Assembly (NCBI RefSeq): GCF_000148525.1
Contig: NZ_AEDU01000006.1
Span: 143,815-207,814, forward strand
Direction of reading: 5' to 3'
Source: Streptococcus mitis SK564
GTDB taxonomy: Bacteria > Bacillota > Bacilli > Lactobacillales > Streptococcaceae
Length of the DNA stretch: 64,000 nt
A program made the translations under genes and the position numbers. The notes under the pieces are model-generated. The model was not told the DNA's origin, did not search any database, and was given only the letters and a program-made list of their open reading frames with translations. This document shows, one piece after another, positions 17,456 through 26,823 of the stretch (its first letter is position 1; the number at the start of each line of letters is the position of its first letter).

Positions 17456-17517
17456 TTGTTTTCCCCTAGATATTTTGTCTATCATACCATAAAAAGTTAA
17501 AAAAATAAAGCGGTTTC

Positions 17518-17546
17518 TTGATGATAGTAAGCCAATATCGTATAAT
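17518..17546 (+). promoter_or_regulatory. Promoter for the small membrane protein gene
   Basis: TTGATG (17518-17523), 17-bp spacer, TATAAT (17541-17546). A leader of about 95 nt separates it from the ATG at 17646. Confidence 0.7.
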
Positions 17547-17645
17547 AGAGGTTGACCAATTTATTGATGAAGTAGGAGATAGTTTCTACTGATTTGTAAG
17601 CTAATAAAGGGGGCTTTTTAGTTCACCACTTATAGGAGGTGTACT

Positions 17646-18050
17646 ATGAAAATCTTAAAACGTTACACATTGGAACTTTGTTTTATTTTAAGTTTTGCAC
17701 TACCTTTTATAAAAGGGGCGAATGCAGATAATGGTAGACGCTTTGTGGAAATCTATTACGGTTTTACTTTTTTGATGGAACATGCTATTGTAACAGCTAT
17801 CTTTATCTGTTCGCTCTTGATTGCTTTCTTACTAAAAAAACGGTGGACGAAATGGCTTGCTGCTGGTAGTTATCTATTTTTGATTTTGTGGATTGCTACA
17901 GAGGGTTATTTCTTCAGCATGTCACTGGAAGATTTGATACGACTTTGGACCAGTTTGGAAATCCTGACACAAACTTATCAGTTGGGCTTTTATCTAAACA
18001 TCTTGTTGGGAATTTTGTTGATAATAAAGTATTTTAAGGTTAAGCAATAG
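17646..18050 (+). CDS. Four-helix membrane protein, function unknown
   Basis: 134 residues with about four hydrophobic segments and a basic C-terminus (IIKYFKVKQ). The loop GANADNGRRFVEIYY follows the first helix. AGGAGG sits just before the ATG. I do not recognise the family. It is a monocistronic unit with its own promoter and terminator, next to coaA and the methyltransferase gene. Confidence 0.75.
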   Translation: MKILKRYTLELCFILSFALPFIKGANADNGRRFVEIYYGFTFLMEHAIVTAIFICSLLIAFLLKKRWTKWLAAGSYLFLILWIATEGYFFSMSLEDLIRLWTSLEILTQTYQLGFYLNILLGILLIIKYFKVKQ

Positions 18051-18145
18051 TCATAAAAATGAGCCTAATTATAGATGATAAATTTGTTGTTTTATCCTGA
18101 TTATGATATTTCTAGTTCTAAATGGCTTATTATTTATAAGTGTTG

Positions 18146-18194
18146 AAAGAGATTGAAGAAAATGTTTTACTCACTAGCTTTCTTCAGTCTTTTT
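18146..18194 (+). terminator. Rho-independent terminator
   Basis: AAAGAGATTGAAGAAA pairs with TTTCTTCAGTCTTTTT around a loop of about 17 bases, with a T run. Confidence 0.65.
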
Positions 18195-18219
18195 CGTTTT
18201 ATTATCAATTTGTAAACGA

Positions 18220-18249
18220 TTTACAATTTGAGTCAAATTATGGTAAAAT
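18220..18249 (+). promoter_or_regulatory. Promoter giving a probably leaderless mRNA
   Basis: TTTACA (18220-18225), 18-bp spacer, TAAAAT (18244-18249) with an extended TG at 18241-18242. The -10 ends only six bases before the ATG at 18256, so transcription should begin at or next to the start codon. Confidence 0.7.
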
Positions 18250-18255
18250 AGTGTC

Positions 18256-18846
18256 ATGAGTAAAATGTATTATGCAGAAAATCCTGACGCTGCTCACGAC
18301 ATTCATGAGTTGAGAGTGGACTTGTTGGGAGAAAAAATGACCTTTTTGACGGATGCGGGTGTTTTTAGCAAGAAAATGGTTGACTTTGGCAGTCAACTTT
18401 TGCTCAAATGTCTAGAGGTCAACCAAGGAGAAACTGTCCTTGATGTGGGCTGTGGTTATGGGCCTTTGGGCTTGTCCTTGGCTAAGGCTTTTGGAGTTCA
18501 GGCGACCATGGTCGATATCAATAATCGTGCCTTGGATTTGGCGCAACAAAATGCTGAACGAAATAAAGTAGAAGCGACGATTTTCCAGTCCAATATCTAT
18601 GAACAAGTTGAAGGAAAATTTGACCATGTCATTTCCAACCCCCCTATTCGTGCGGGCAAGCAAGTTGTTCATGAAATCATTGAGAAAAGCAAAGATTTCT
18701 TGGAAACTGGTGGGGATTTGACTATCGTTATCCAAAAAAAACAAGGGGCTCCAAGTGCCAAGTCCAAGATGGAAGAGGTGTTTGGCAATTGTGAAGTCGT
18801 CAAAAAAGATAAGGGATACTATATCCTTAGAAGTGTGAAAGAATGA
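18256..18846 (+). CDS. Class I SAM-dependent methyltransferase, RsmC-like
   Basis: 196 residues with the SAM-binding motif DVGCGYGPLGL near residue 60 and the catalytic SNPPIRAG (NPPF/Y type) near 124, as in 16S rRNA guanine-N2 methyltransferases RsmC/RsmD. Target not proven. No Shine-Dalgarno precedes the ATG and the promoter abuts it, so a leaderless message is likely. The gene overlaps pdp by four bases (ATGA), placing it first in the nucleoside catabolism operon. Confidence 0.85.
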   Translation: MSKMYYAENPDAAHDIHELRVDLLGEKMTFLTDAGVFSKKMVDFGSQLLLKCLEVNQGETVLDVGCGYGPLGLSLAKAFGVQATMVDINNRALDLAQQNAERNKVEATIFQSNIYEQVEGKFDHVISNPPIRAGKQVVHEIIEKSKDFLETGGDLTIVIQKKQGAPSAKSKMEEVFGNCEVVKKDKGYYILRSVKE

Positions 18847-20120
18847 GAGCAGTTGATTTAATCCAAAAAAAACGAGACGGTCAAGAACTGACTTCGAGTG
18901 AAATTGAATGGCTGATAGAAGGCTATGTATCAGGAACTGTTCCTGATTATCAGATGTCTGCCTTTGCTATGGCTGTTTATTTTAAAGGAATGACGACTCG
19001 AGAAATATCTGATTTGACCATGAAAATGGTTAAGACTGGGCAAGAGTTTGATTTATCAGCTATTGATGGGGTTAAGGTTGACAAGCATTCTACGGGTGGT
19101 GTCGGTGATAAGGTGACCTTGATTTTAGCTCCTCTTGTTGCTAGCTTTGGTGTGCCTGTAGCCAAAATGAGTGGTCGTGGTCTCGGTCATACTGGTGGAA
19201 CAATTGATAAATTGGAGTCCATTAAGGGCTATCAAGTCGAGCGCAGTCAAGAAGATTTCATTCGTCAGGTGCAGGACATTGGAGTGTCTGTCATTGGGCA
19301 ATCAGATCAGCTGGTTAAAGCAGATAAGCTTCTCTACGCTCTCCGTGATGTGACCGCAACTGTCGACACGATTCCTTTGATTGCGAGTTCGGTGATGAGC
19401 AAGAAAATCGCGGCAGGAGCGGATGCTATTTTGCTAGACGTGACTGTCGGAGAGGGTGCTTTCATGAAGACGGTTGATGAGGCGCGAGAACTGGCTCAAA
19501 CCATGGTAGATCTTGGTAAGGCTGTTGGTCGGAAGACGGTAGCAGTGATTACGGATATGAGCCAGCCCTTGGGACGAGCGATTGGAAATCGTCTGGAAAT
19601 CCTTGAAGCACTGGAGATTTTACAAGGACAAGGTCGTCAGGATATTACCCACTTTATCTGTGAATTGGCTCAAATTATGCTTGGTCTGGCAAATGTAAAC
19701 AAGACAGTTGAAGAAGTTCGCCAACATCTTGAAAATGGACAAGCGCTTGCTAAGTTTGAGAAGATGGTGCAAGCTCAAGGTGGAGACTTGGAAGATCTCT
19801 ATCGCCCAGTCAATGTGTCCCATGTGGTGGAAATCCCTGCTCAGGAAACAGGTGTCATTTCAGCTCTCCCAGCTATGGACTTTGGGCTCTATGCCATGAG
19901 ACTGGGTGCTGGTCGTGCAGTCAAGACTGATGATTTGGACTATGAAACTGGAATTGTTTTTGAAAAGAAAGTTGGAGATTCCGTTCAAAAGGGAGAAATT
20001 GTTGCAAAAGTATACACAAATGGAAAAAATTCTCCTCAGCTAGTTACAGATTTTCAAAAATATGTTAAAATAAATGATAGGGTGCAAAGTTTACGAGAAA
20101 TTATAGAAATTATCTCATAA
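18843..20120 (+). CDS. pdp: Pyrimidine-nucleoside phosphorylase
   Basis: 425-residue enzyme cleaving uridine, deoxyuridine and thymidine to base and pentose-1-phosphate. The family signature [16 protein letters not shown] is at about residues 109-124, and the phosphate-binding [10 protein letters not shown] near 80. C-terminal part carries the expected beta-alpha domain ([15 protein letters not shown]). Starts in a four-base overlap with the methyltransferase gene; deoC follows after 19 bases. Confidence 0.95.
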   Translation: MRAVDLIQKKRDGQELTSSEIEWLIEGYVSGTVPDYQMSAFAMAVYFKGMTTREISDLTMKMVKTGQEFDLSAIDGVKVDKHSTGGVGDKVTLILAPLVASFGVPVAKMSGRGLGHTGGTIDKLESIKGYQVERSQEDFIRQVQDIGVSVIGQSDQLVKADKLLYALRDVTATVDTIPLIASSVMSKKIAAGADAILLDVTVGEGAFMKTVDEARELAQTMVDLGKAVGRKTVAVITDMSQPLGRAIGNRLEILEALEILQGQGRQDITHFICELAQIMLGLANVNKTVEEVRQHLENGQALAKFEKMVQAQGGDLEDLYRPVNVSHVVEIPAQETGVISALPAMDFGLYAMRLGAGRAVKTDDLDYETGIVFEKKVGDSVQKGEIVAKVYTNGKNSPQLVTDFQKYVKINDRVQSLREIIEIIS

Positions 20121-20139
20121 ACGACAGGAGAATCCGTAT

Positions 20140-20802
20140 ATGAAATTAAATAAATATATCGATCATACGCTTTTAAAACAAGATGCAACAGAAAATCAAA
20201 TTGATTGTTTGTTGTCTGAGGCTAGGGAGTATGATTTTGCCAGTGTTTGCGTTAATCCGACCTGGGTTGAACATGCCAAAAAAGGGCTTGAAGGCACAGA
20301 TGTCAAGGTCTGCACAGTAGTAGGTTTCCCCTTGGGAGCAACAACTTCAGCTGTGAAAGCTTTTGAAACCAAAGAAGCTATTCAAAATGGTGCAGACGAG
20401 ATTGATATGGTGATCAATGTTGGGGCTCTCAAAACAGGTAATCTTGATTTGGTTGAATCGGACATCCGTGCGGTTGTAGAAGCAAGTGGTGACAAGTTAG
20501 TGAAAGTCATTATTGAAGCATGCCTTCTGACTGACCAAGAAAAAGTTTTGGCTTGCCAATTGGCCCAAAAAGCGGGGGCTGACTTCGTAAAAACTTCAAC
20601 TGGCTTTTCAACTGGTGGTGCTACGATAGCAGATGTTAGATTAATGCGTGAAACAGTTGGTCCTGAAATGGGGGTCAAGGCCGCTGGTGGAGCTCGTTCT
20701 TATGCAGATGCTCTTGCATTTGTGGAAGCAGGGGCGACCCGTATTGGAACATCAGCTGGGGTAGCCATTTTAAAAGGAGAATTGGCTGATGGCGACTACT
20801 GA
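20140..20802 (+). CDS. deoC: Deoxyribose-phosphate aldolase
   Basis: 220-residue TIM-barrel aldolase splitting 2-deoxyribose-5-phosphate to glyceraldehyde-3-phosphate and acetaldehyde. The Schiff-base lysine is Lys151 in [14 protein letters not shown]; a second conserved lysine lies in [10 protein letters not shown]. It completes the route from deoxynucleosides via pdp/deoD and deoB. The 3' end overlaps cdd by 14 bases. Confidence 0.95.
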   Translation: MKLNKYIDHTLLKQDATENQIDCLLSEAREYDFASVCVNPTWVEHAKKGLEGTDVKVCTVVGFPLGATTSAVKAFETKEAIQNGADEIDMVINVGALKTGNLDLVESDIRAVVEASGDKLVKVIIEACLLTDQEKVLACQLAQKAGADFVKTSTGFSTGGATIADVRLMRETVGPEMGVKAAGGARSYADALAFVEAGATRIGTSAGVAILKGELADGDY

Positions 20803-21178
20803 GTTGATTGAACTGGCAATTGAAACCAGCAAACATGCCTATGTCCCCTATTCTCACTTTCCTATCGGAGCAGTTTTAGTAGCCAAAGACGGAAGTGTTT
20901 ACACGGGAGTGAATATCGAAAATGCTAGCTATTCTTTGACCAACTGTGGAGAGCGTACAGCGATTTTTAAAGCAGTTTCCGAAGGCCAAAGAGATTTTTC
21001 CGAATTGATTGTCTATGGTCAAACTGAAAAACCGATTTCACCATGTGGTGCTTGTCGCCAAGTAATGGTCGAATTTTTTGAACAAGATCTAAAAGTGACC
21101 TTAGTCGCAAAAGATAAATCGACGGTCGAGATGACGGTCGGGGAATTACTTCCATACTCTTTTACAGACTTAAACTAG
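20789..21178 (+). CDS. cdd: Cytidine deaminase
   Basis: 129-residue homotetramer-type zinc enzyme deaminating cytidine and deoxycytidine to uridine and deoxyuridine, which pdp can then cleave. Zinc ligands Cys53, Cys86 and Cys89 with catalytic Glu55 are in NCGERTA and SPCGACRQ. Translation start lies inside the end of deoC, indicating coupling. Confidence 0.95.
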   Translation: MATTELIELAIETSKHAYVPYSHFPIGAVLVAKDGSVYTGVNIENASYSLTNCGERTAIFKAVSEGQRDFSELIVYGQTEKPISPCGACRQVMVEFFEQDLKVTLVAKDKSTVEMTVGELLPYSFTDLN

Positions 21179-21267
21179 TCTGAGTCGCTCTCTGAGTGGC
21201 ACGGTCCTTGTGGCCAACCAATCCATACTTGCAACATCGTTGCACATCTTATTTAGGAGGTTCAGTA

Positions 21268-22320
21268 ATGAACAAGAAACAATGGCTAGGCCTTGGTCTA
21301 GTTGCAGTGGCAGCAGTTGGACTTGCTGCATGTGGTAACCGCTCTTCTCGTAACGCAGCTTCATCTTCTGATGTGAAGACAAAAGCAGCAATCGTCACTG
21401 ATACTGGTGGTGTTGATGATAAATCATTCAACCAATCAGCTTGGGAAGGTTTGCAAGACTGGGGTAAAGAACATAATCTTTCAAAAGATAAAGGTTTCAC
21501 TTACTTCCAATCAACAAGTGAAGCTGACTATGCTAACAACTTGCAACAAGCGGCTGGAAGCTACAACCTAATCTTCGGTGTTGGTTTTGCCCTTCACAAT
21601 GCAGTTAAAGATGCAGCAGCAGAGCACACTGATTTGAACTATGTCTTGATTGATGATGTGATTAAAGAACAAAAGAATGTTGCGAGCGTAACATTTGCTG
21701 ATAATGAATCTGCTTACCTTGCAGGTGTTGCAGCAGCTAAAACAACTAAGACAAAACAAGTTGGTTTTGTAGGTGGCATTGAGTCAGAAGTTATCTCTCG
21801 TTTTGAAGCTGGTTTCAAGGCAGGTGTTGCCTCAGTAGATTCATCTATCAAAGTACAAGTTGACTATGCTGGTTCATTTGGTGATAATGCCAAAGGTAAA
21901 ACAATTGCAGCAGCACAATACGCAGCTGGTGCAGACGTTGTTTACCAAGTAGCTGGTGGTACAGGTGCAGGTGTCTTTGCAGAAGCAAAATCACTCAACG
22001 AAAGCCGTCCTGAAAATGAAAAAGTTTGGGTTATCGGTGTTGACCGTGACCAAGAAGCAGAAGGTAAATACACTTCTAAAGATGGTAAAGAATCAAACTT
22101 TGTTCTTGTATCTACTTTGAAACAAGTTGGTACAACTGTAAAAGATATTTCTAACAAGGCAGAAAAAGGTGAATTCCCTGGCGGTCAAGTGATCGTTTAC
22201 TCATTGAAAGATAAAGGGGTTGACTTGGTAACAACTAACCTTTCTGAAGAAGGTAAAAAAGCCGTTGAAGATGCTAAAGCTAAAATCCTTGATGGAAGCG
22301 TAAAAGTTCCTGCAAAATAA
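21268..22320 (+). CDS. pnrA: Nucleoside-binding lipoprotein, BMP family
   Basis: 350-residue lipoprotein that presents purine nucleosides to the ABC transporter encoded downstream. Lipobox L-A-A-C with lipidated Cys22, followed by a Ser/Asn-rich linker and the BMP/PnrA domain (TDTGGVDDKSFNQSAWEGL at about 51-69). ATG at 21268 is chosen over upstream in-frame codons because AGGAGG stands at 21255-21260 and a signal peptide starts there. Three hairpins separate it from the ATPase gene. Confidence 0.93.
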   Translation: MNKKQWLGLGLVAVAAVGLAACGNRSSRNAASSSDVKTKAAIVTDTGGVDDKSFNQSAWEGLQDWGKEHNLSKDKGFTYFQSTSEADYANNLQQAAGSYNLIFGVGFALHNAVKDAAAEHTDLNYVLIDDVIKEQKNVASVTFADNESAYLAGVAAAKTTKTKQVGFVGGIESEVISRFEAGFKAGVASVDSSIKVQVDYAGSFGDNAKGKTIAAAQYAAGADVVYQVAGGTGAGVFAEAKSLNESRPENEKVWVIGVDRDQEAEGKYTSKDGKESNFVLVSTLKQVGTTVKDISNKAEKGEFPGGQVIVYSLKDKGVDLVTTNLSEEGKKAVEDAKAKILDGSVKVPAK

Positions 22321-22344
22321 TGGATGGAAGTCATTTCTTAGGAA

Positions 22345-22364
22345 GCGGCCCTCGGCCGCTTTTT
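22345..22364 (+). terminator. Terminator after pnrA
   Basis: GCGGCC-CTC-GGCCGC followed by TTTTT; a perfect GC-rich stem that should terminate a large part of the pnrA transcripts. Confidence 0.85.
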
Positions 22365-22370
22365 AAGAGT

Positions 22371-22429
22371 TGAGACAAAGCCATTTTGTCTCAGTAAAGC
22401 TTGCTACTAGAGAAACTAGCAAGTTTTAT
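22371..22429 (+). terminator. Two further hairpins before the nucleoside ABC genes
   Basis: TGAGACAAA..TTTGTCTCA (22371-22393), then CTTGCTA..TAGCAAG followed by TTTTATT (22400-22429). The second has terminator form. Confidence 0.6.
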
Positions 22430-22462
22430 TGAAATAAAATAAGACTCTGAAAGGAAGAGCAC

Positions 22463-23998
22463 ATGGCACACGAAAATGTCATTGAGATGCGTGATATTAC
22501 CAAGGTGTTTGGTGAATTTGTTGCCAACGACAAAATCAACCTGCACCTACGAAAAGGTGAAATTCATGCACTTTTAGGAGAAAATGGGGCTGGAAAGTCC
22601 ACGCTCATGAACATGTTAGCAGGGCTTCTTGAACCAACCAGTGGTGAAATTGTGGTCAACGATCAAGTTGTCAACCTTGACTCACCATCTAAAGCAGCTA
22701 GCTTGGGAATCGGAATGGTTCACCAGCACTTTATGTTGGTAGAAGCCTTCACAGTGGCTGAAAACATCATTTTAGGTAGTGAATTGACTAAAAATGGTGT
22801 GCTAGATATCGCTGGAGCTAGCAAAGAAATCAAGGCTCTTTCTGAACGTTATGGCTTAGCTGTTGACCCTTCTGCCAAGGTAGCAGATATCTCAGTTGGA
22901 GCCCAACAACGTGTAGAAATTTTAAAAACCCTTTATCGGGGGGCTGATATCCTTATCTTTGACGAACCAACGGCTGTTTTGACTCCATCAGAAATTGATG
23001 AGTTGATGGCTATTATGAAAAATCTTGTCAAAGAAGGAAAATCAATTATCTTGATCACCCACAAGTTAGACGAGATTCGCGCAGTTTCTGACCGCGTTAC
23101 AGTTATCCGTCGTGGGAAATCAATTGAAACTGTAGAAATTGCAGGAGCAACCAATGCCGATTTGGCTGAAATGATGGTGGGACGTTCTGTTTCCTTTAAG
23201 ACAGAGAAGCAAGCCTCTCAACCGAAAGAAGTGGTCTTGTCAATCAAAGATTTGGTGGTCAATGAAAACCGCGGTGTCCCAGCTGTTAAGAATCTGTCCT
23301 TGGATGTTCGTGCTGGAGAGATTGTTGGTATTGCAGGGATTGATGGAAATGGTCAGTCTGAACTGATTCAAGCAATCACAGGTCTTCGCAAGGTTGAATC
23401 TGGTAGCATTGAGCTAAAAGGAAATTCAATTGTAGGCTTACACCCAAGACAAATTACAGAACTAAGCGTGGGGCACGTTCCAGAAGACCGTCACCGTGAT
23501 GGCTTGATTTTGGAAATGATGATTTCTGAAAATATTGCCCTTCAAACCTACTACAAAGAACCACATAGTAAAAATGGAATTTTGAACTATTCAAATATTA
23601 CTTCTTATGCTAAAAAGCTAATGGAAGAGTTTGATGTTCGTGCTGCCAGCGAATTTGTTCCTGCAGCTGCACTCTCAGGAGGAAATCAACAAAAAGCAAT
23701 TATTGCTCGTGAAATTGATCGTGATCCTGATCTCCTTATCGTCAGCCAGCCAACTCGTGGGTTGGATGTCGGTGCCATTGAATATATCCACAAACGCTTG
23801 ATTGAAGAGCGTGATAATGGCAAGGCTGTCCTTGTTGTCAGCTTTGAATTAGATGAGATTTTAAACGTCTCAGACCGTATTGCCGTTATCCACGATGGTA
23901 AGATTCAAGGTATTGTATCACCAGAAACAACCAATAAACAAGAACTTGGTGTCTTGATGGCTGGTGGAAACTTGGGAAAGGAGAAGAGTGATGTCTAA
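22463..23998 (+). CDS. Nucleoside ABC transporter ATP-binding protein (two ABC domains)
   Basis: 511 residues with two fused ATPase domains. Domain 1: Walker A GENGAGKST near residue 39 and Walker B LIFDEPTAVLTP. Domain 2: GIDGNGQSE near 294, signature ALSGGNQQKAIIAR and a diverged LIVSQPTRGLD in place of the Walker B LIVDEP form. This asymmetric arrangement is typical of ribose/nucleoside (RbsA/NupO-like) importers. It belongs with pnrA and two permeases. The 3' end overlaps the first permease by eight bases. Confidence 0.93.
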   Translation: MAHENVIEMRDITKVFGEFVANDKINLHLRKGEIHALLGENGAGKSTLMNMLAGLLEPTSGEIVVNDQVVNLDSPSKAASLGIGMVHQHFMLVEAFTVAENIILGSELTKNGVLDIAGASKEIKALSERYGLAVDPSAKVADISVGAQQRVEILKTLYRGADILIFDEPTAVLTPSEIDELMAIMKNLVKEGKSIILITHKLDEIRAVSDRVTVIRRGKSIETVEIAGATNADLAEMMVGRSVSFKTEKQASQPKEVVLSIKDLVVNENRGVPAVKNLSLDVRAGEIVGIAGIDGNGQSELIQAITGLRKVESGSIELKGNSIVGLHPRQITELSVGHVPEDRHRDGLILEMMISENIALQTYYKEPHSKNGILNYSNITSYAKKLMEEFDVRAASEFVPAAALSGGNQQKAIIAREIDRDPDLLIVSQPTRGLDVGAIEYIHKRLIEERDNGKAVLVVSFELDEILNVSDRIAVIHDGKIQGIVSPETTNKQELGVLMAGGNLGKEKSDV

Positions 23999-25049
23999 AA
24001 AATTACAACAAATTTCGGTTCCCTTGATTTCTGTCTTCCTAGGAATTTTACTCGGAGCCATTGTCATGTGGATTTTCGGCTATGATGCTATTTGGGGCTA
24101 CGAAGAATTGTTCTATACAGCCTTTGGCAGTCTGCGTGGAATTGGAGAAATCTTCCGTGCTATGGGACCTTTGGTCTTGATTGGTCTTGGTTTTGCCGTT
24201 GCCAGTCGTGCAGGTTTCTTTAACGTCGGGCTTCCTGGTCAGGCTTTGGCAGGTTGGATTCTCAGTGGTTGGTTTGCCTTGTCGCATCCAGAGATGCCAC
24301 GTCCCTTGATGATTCTAGCAACCATCGTGATTGCCTTGATTGCTGGTGGGATTGTCGGAGCGATTCCAGGTATTCTGAGGGCCTATCTAGGGACGTCAGA
24401 GGTTATCGTAACCATTATGATGAACTACATCGTCTTGTATGTAGGGAATGCCTTTATCCATGCCTTTCCTAAAGACTTCATGCAAAGTACAGATTCGACT
24501 ATTCGTGTTGGGGCTAATGCAACCTACCAGACACCTTGGTTGTCTGAGTTGACTGGTAATTCGCGGATGAATATTGGTATTTTCTTTGCCATCATTGCCG
24601 TTGCAGTCATTTGGTTCATGCTCAAGAAAACAACCCTTGGTTTTGAAATCCGTGCTGTTGGTCTTAATCCTCATGCTTCAGAATACGCTGGTATTTCTGC
24701 CAAACGAACAATTATCCTCTCAATGATTATTTCAGGTGCCTTGGCAGGTCTTGGTGGAGCTGTTGAAGGACTTGGAACCTTCCAGAATGTCTATGTTCAA
24801 GGGGCATCATTAGCCGTCGGATTTAACGGAATGGCGGTTAGTCTGCTTGCGGCCAACTCACCAATTGGTATTCTCTTTGCAGCATTCCTATTTGGCGTTC
24901 TCCAAGTTGGAGCCCCTGGTATGAATGCGGCGCAGGTACCGTCTGAGCTTGTCAGCATTGTAACAGCGTCTATTATCTTCTTTGTCAGTGTTCATTACCT
25001 TATCGAACGCTTTGTCAAACCGAAAAAACAAGTTAAAGGAGGTAAGTAA
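23991..25049 (+). CDS. Nucleoside ABC transporter permease 1
   Basis: 352-residue permease of the branched-chain/ribose type with about nine to ten membrane segments. The coupling region includes GLNPHASEYAGISAKRT near residue 220 followed by GALAGLGGAVEGLG. ATG at 23991 is preferred, with GGAAAGGAG upstream. Forms a heterodimer with the next permease. Confidence 0.9.
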   Translation: MSKKLQQISVPLISVFLGILLGAIVMWIFGYDAIWGYEELFYTAFGSLRGIGEIFRAMGPLVLIGLGFAVASRAGFFNVGLPGQALAGWILSGWFALSHPEMPRPLMILATIVIALIAGGIVGAIPGILRAYLGTSEVIVTIMMNYIVLYVGNAFIHAFPKDFMQSTDSTIRVGANATYQTPWLSELTGNSRMNIGIFFAIIAVAVIWFMLKKTTLGFEIRAVGLNPHASEYAGISAKRTIILSMIISGALAGLGGAVEGLGTFQNVYVQGASLAVGFNGMAVSLLAANSPIGILFAAFLFGVLQVGAPGMNAAQVPSELVSIVTASIIFFVSVHYLIERFVKPKKQVKGGK

Positions 25050-25051
25050 AG

Positions 25052-26008
25052 ATGTCTATTACAACCTTGCTCACCCTCTTGGTGTCTTCTATGCTGATCT
25101 ACTCAGCACCCCTCATCTTTACAAGTATCGGTGGTGTTTTCTCTGAACGTGGTGGTGTGGTAAACGTCGGTCTTGAAGGAATTATGGTTATGGGTGCCTT
25201 TTCTGGAGTCGTCTTTAACCTTGAATTTGCAGAACAATTTGGAGCAGCAACTCCATGGCTATCTTTGCTTGTAGCAGGATTGGTAGGGGGAATCTTTTCT
25301 ATCATCCACGCAGCGGCAACAGTTCATTTCCGTGCAGACCATGTTGTCAGCGGTACGGTATTGAACTTGATGGCCCCTGCCTTGGCTGTTTTCTTGGTGA
25401 AAGTTCTTTATAATAAAGGACAAACAGATAACTTAAGCCAGACTTTTGGACGCTTTGACTTCCCAGTCTTGGCAAATATCCCAGTGATTGGTGATATTTT
25501 CTTCAAATCAACCAGTCTGCTAGGTTATATCGCGATTGCCTTCTCATTCCTTGCTTGGTTTATCCTCTTCAAGACCCGCTTTGGTCTTCGTCTCCGTTCT
25601 GTAGGTGAACACCCACAAGCAGCGGATACCTTGGGAATCAACGTCTACAAGATGAGATATTTAGGAGTTATCATTTCAGGTTTCCTAGGTGGAATTGGTG
25701 GAGCGATTTATGCTCAATCCATCTCAGTTAACTTCTCAGTGACAACTATTGTTGGACCTGGATTTATTGCCCTTGCTGCAATGATTTTCGGGAAATGGAA
25801 TCCAATCGGAGCCATGCTATCTAGTCTTTTCTTTGGGCTTTCACAAAGTTTGGCAGTTATCGGTTCTCAATTGCCTTTCCTACAAGGAGTGCCTGCGGTT
25901 TACCTTCAAATCGCACCTTATGTTTTGACCATTCTTGTCTTGGCTGCCTTCTTTGGAAAAGCAGTCGCACCAAAAGCAGATGGTATCAACTATATCAAAT
26001 CTAAATAA
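25052..26008 (+). CDS. Nucleoside ABC transporter permease 2
   Basis: 318-residue permease, paralogous to the preceding one, with GGVFSERGGVVNVGLEG near the N-terminus and GEHPQAADTLGINVYKMR as coupling loop. AAAGGAGG of its ribosome-binding site lies within the end of the previous gene, two bases separating the ORFs. Completes the ATPase-permease-permease set; a terminator follows. Confidence 0.9.
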   Translation: MSITTLLTLLVSSMLIYSAPLIFTSIGGVFSERGGVVNVGLEGIMVMGAFSGVVFNLEFAEQFGAATPWLSLLVAGLVGGIFSIIHAAATVHFRADHVVSGTVLNLMAPALAVFLVKVLYNKGQTDNLSQTFGRFDFPVLANIPVIGDIFFKSTSLLGYIAIAFSFLAWFILFKTRFGLRLRSVGEHPQAADTLGINVYKMRYLGVIISGFLGGIGGAIYAQSISVNFSVTTIVGPGFIALAAMIFGKWNPIGAMLSSLFFGLSQSLAVIGSQLPFLQGVPAVYLQIAPYVLTILVLAAFFGKAVAPKADGINYIKSK

Positions 26009-26016
26009 GCATACAA

Positions 26017-26055
26017 AAAAACGTCAGTTCTGTTTAAACTGGCGTTTTATTTTTT
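26017..26055. terminator. Bidirectional terminator
   Basis: AAAACGTCAGTT pairs with AAACTGGCGTTTT, followed by ATTTTTT. Serves the nucleoside transporter genes and, in reverse, plsY, whose stop codon lies inside it. Confidence 0.85.
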
Positions 26056-26688
26056 AGGATTTTGATGGGTTAAGTTTAATCCCCAAGGGACAAGATTTTC
26101 AGTTTTATTTTTGATACGTGTGATATTATCCTTATGACGAATGATAATCAAACTAGCAAGAGCTAGGATAATGGCGATGAAGAGAGGGTCATAGTTACTC
26201 AGAATAAAACCCAAAAGTGGAAAGAGTAGAACTCCGATGACAGCTGCGATAGATGCTGTGACACTGGAAAGTGAAATCATACTGCCTAGATAGAGGGTTC
26301 CAAAGAAGACAACAGCAAGGTAGAGACAGAAGACAGGCGCAAATCCGAAAATCACTCCAGCACTGGTTGCGACAGCCTTACCACCCTTAAATCCTGCAAA
26401 GATAGGGAAGGTATGGCCAATAACAGCCAAAAGTCCAAAGATAAGAGGCGAGACGCCTTGCAGATGAAAGATAATAGGCAGAAGCGTTGCTAGTGTTCCT
26501 TTGAAAAAGTCAATGACAAAGGTCGCCATACCAGCTTTCTTACCTAAAATGCGGAAGGTATTGGTCGTTCCAGTGTTACCAGAACCGTGCTCGCGTAGAT
26601 TGATTTGAAAGAATACTTGTCCAATCCAGAGACCAGACGGAATCGAACCCAGCAAATAGGCTAGGATTAATAAAACTATTGTAATCAT
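26047..26688 (-). CDS. plsY: Glycerol-3-phosphate acyltransferase PlsY
   Basis: 213-residue membrane enzyme moving the acyl group from acyl-phosphate to glycerol-3-phosphate, the first step of phospholipid synthesis. Three family motifs are visible: [11 protein letters not shown] near residue 14, [12 protein letters not shown] near 33 and [12 protein letters not shown] near 104. A -10 of TGATATAAT type lies just upstream on the minus strand. Divergent from parE, as in pneumococcus. Confidence 0.95.
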   Translation of the reverse strand: MITIVLLILAYLLGSIPSGLWIGQVFFQINLREHGSGNTGTTNTFRILGKKAGMATFVIDFFKGTLATLLPIIFHLQGVSPLIFGLLAVIGHTFPIFAGFKGGKAVATSAGVIFGFAPVFCLYLAVVFFGTLYLGSMISLSSVTASIAAVIGVLLFPLLGFILSNYDPLFIAIILALASLIIIRHKDNITRIKNKTENLVPWGLNLTHQNPKK

Positions 26689-26765
26689 ACTCCTATTATA
26701 TCATGAAATGGAGAAGAAAGGCAGAGAATCTCTTCTGAAATTGTCACACCGGAGAAAGAAAAATT

Positions 26766-26794
26766 TTGCAAAATCCTTGGAAAACCTGTAGAAT
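26766..26794 (+). promoter_or_regulatory. parE promoter
   Basis: TTGCAA (26766-26771), 17-bp spacer, TAGAAT (26789-26794). Confidence 0.7.
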
Positions 26795-26823
26795 AGTAAA
26801 GATGAACGAATAGGAGGTTCCTT

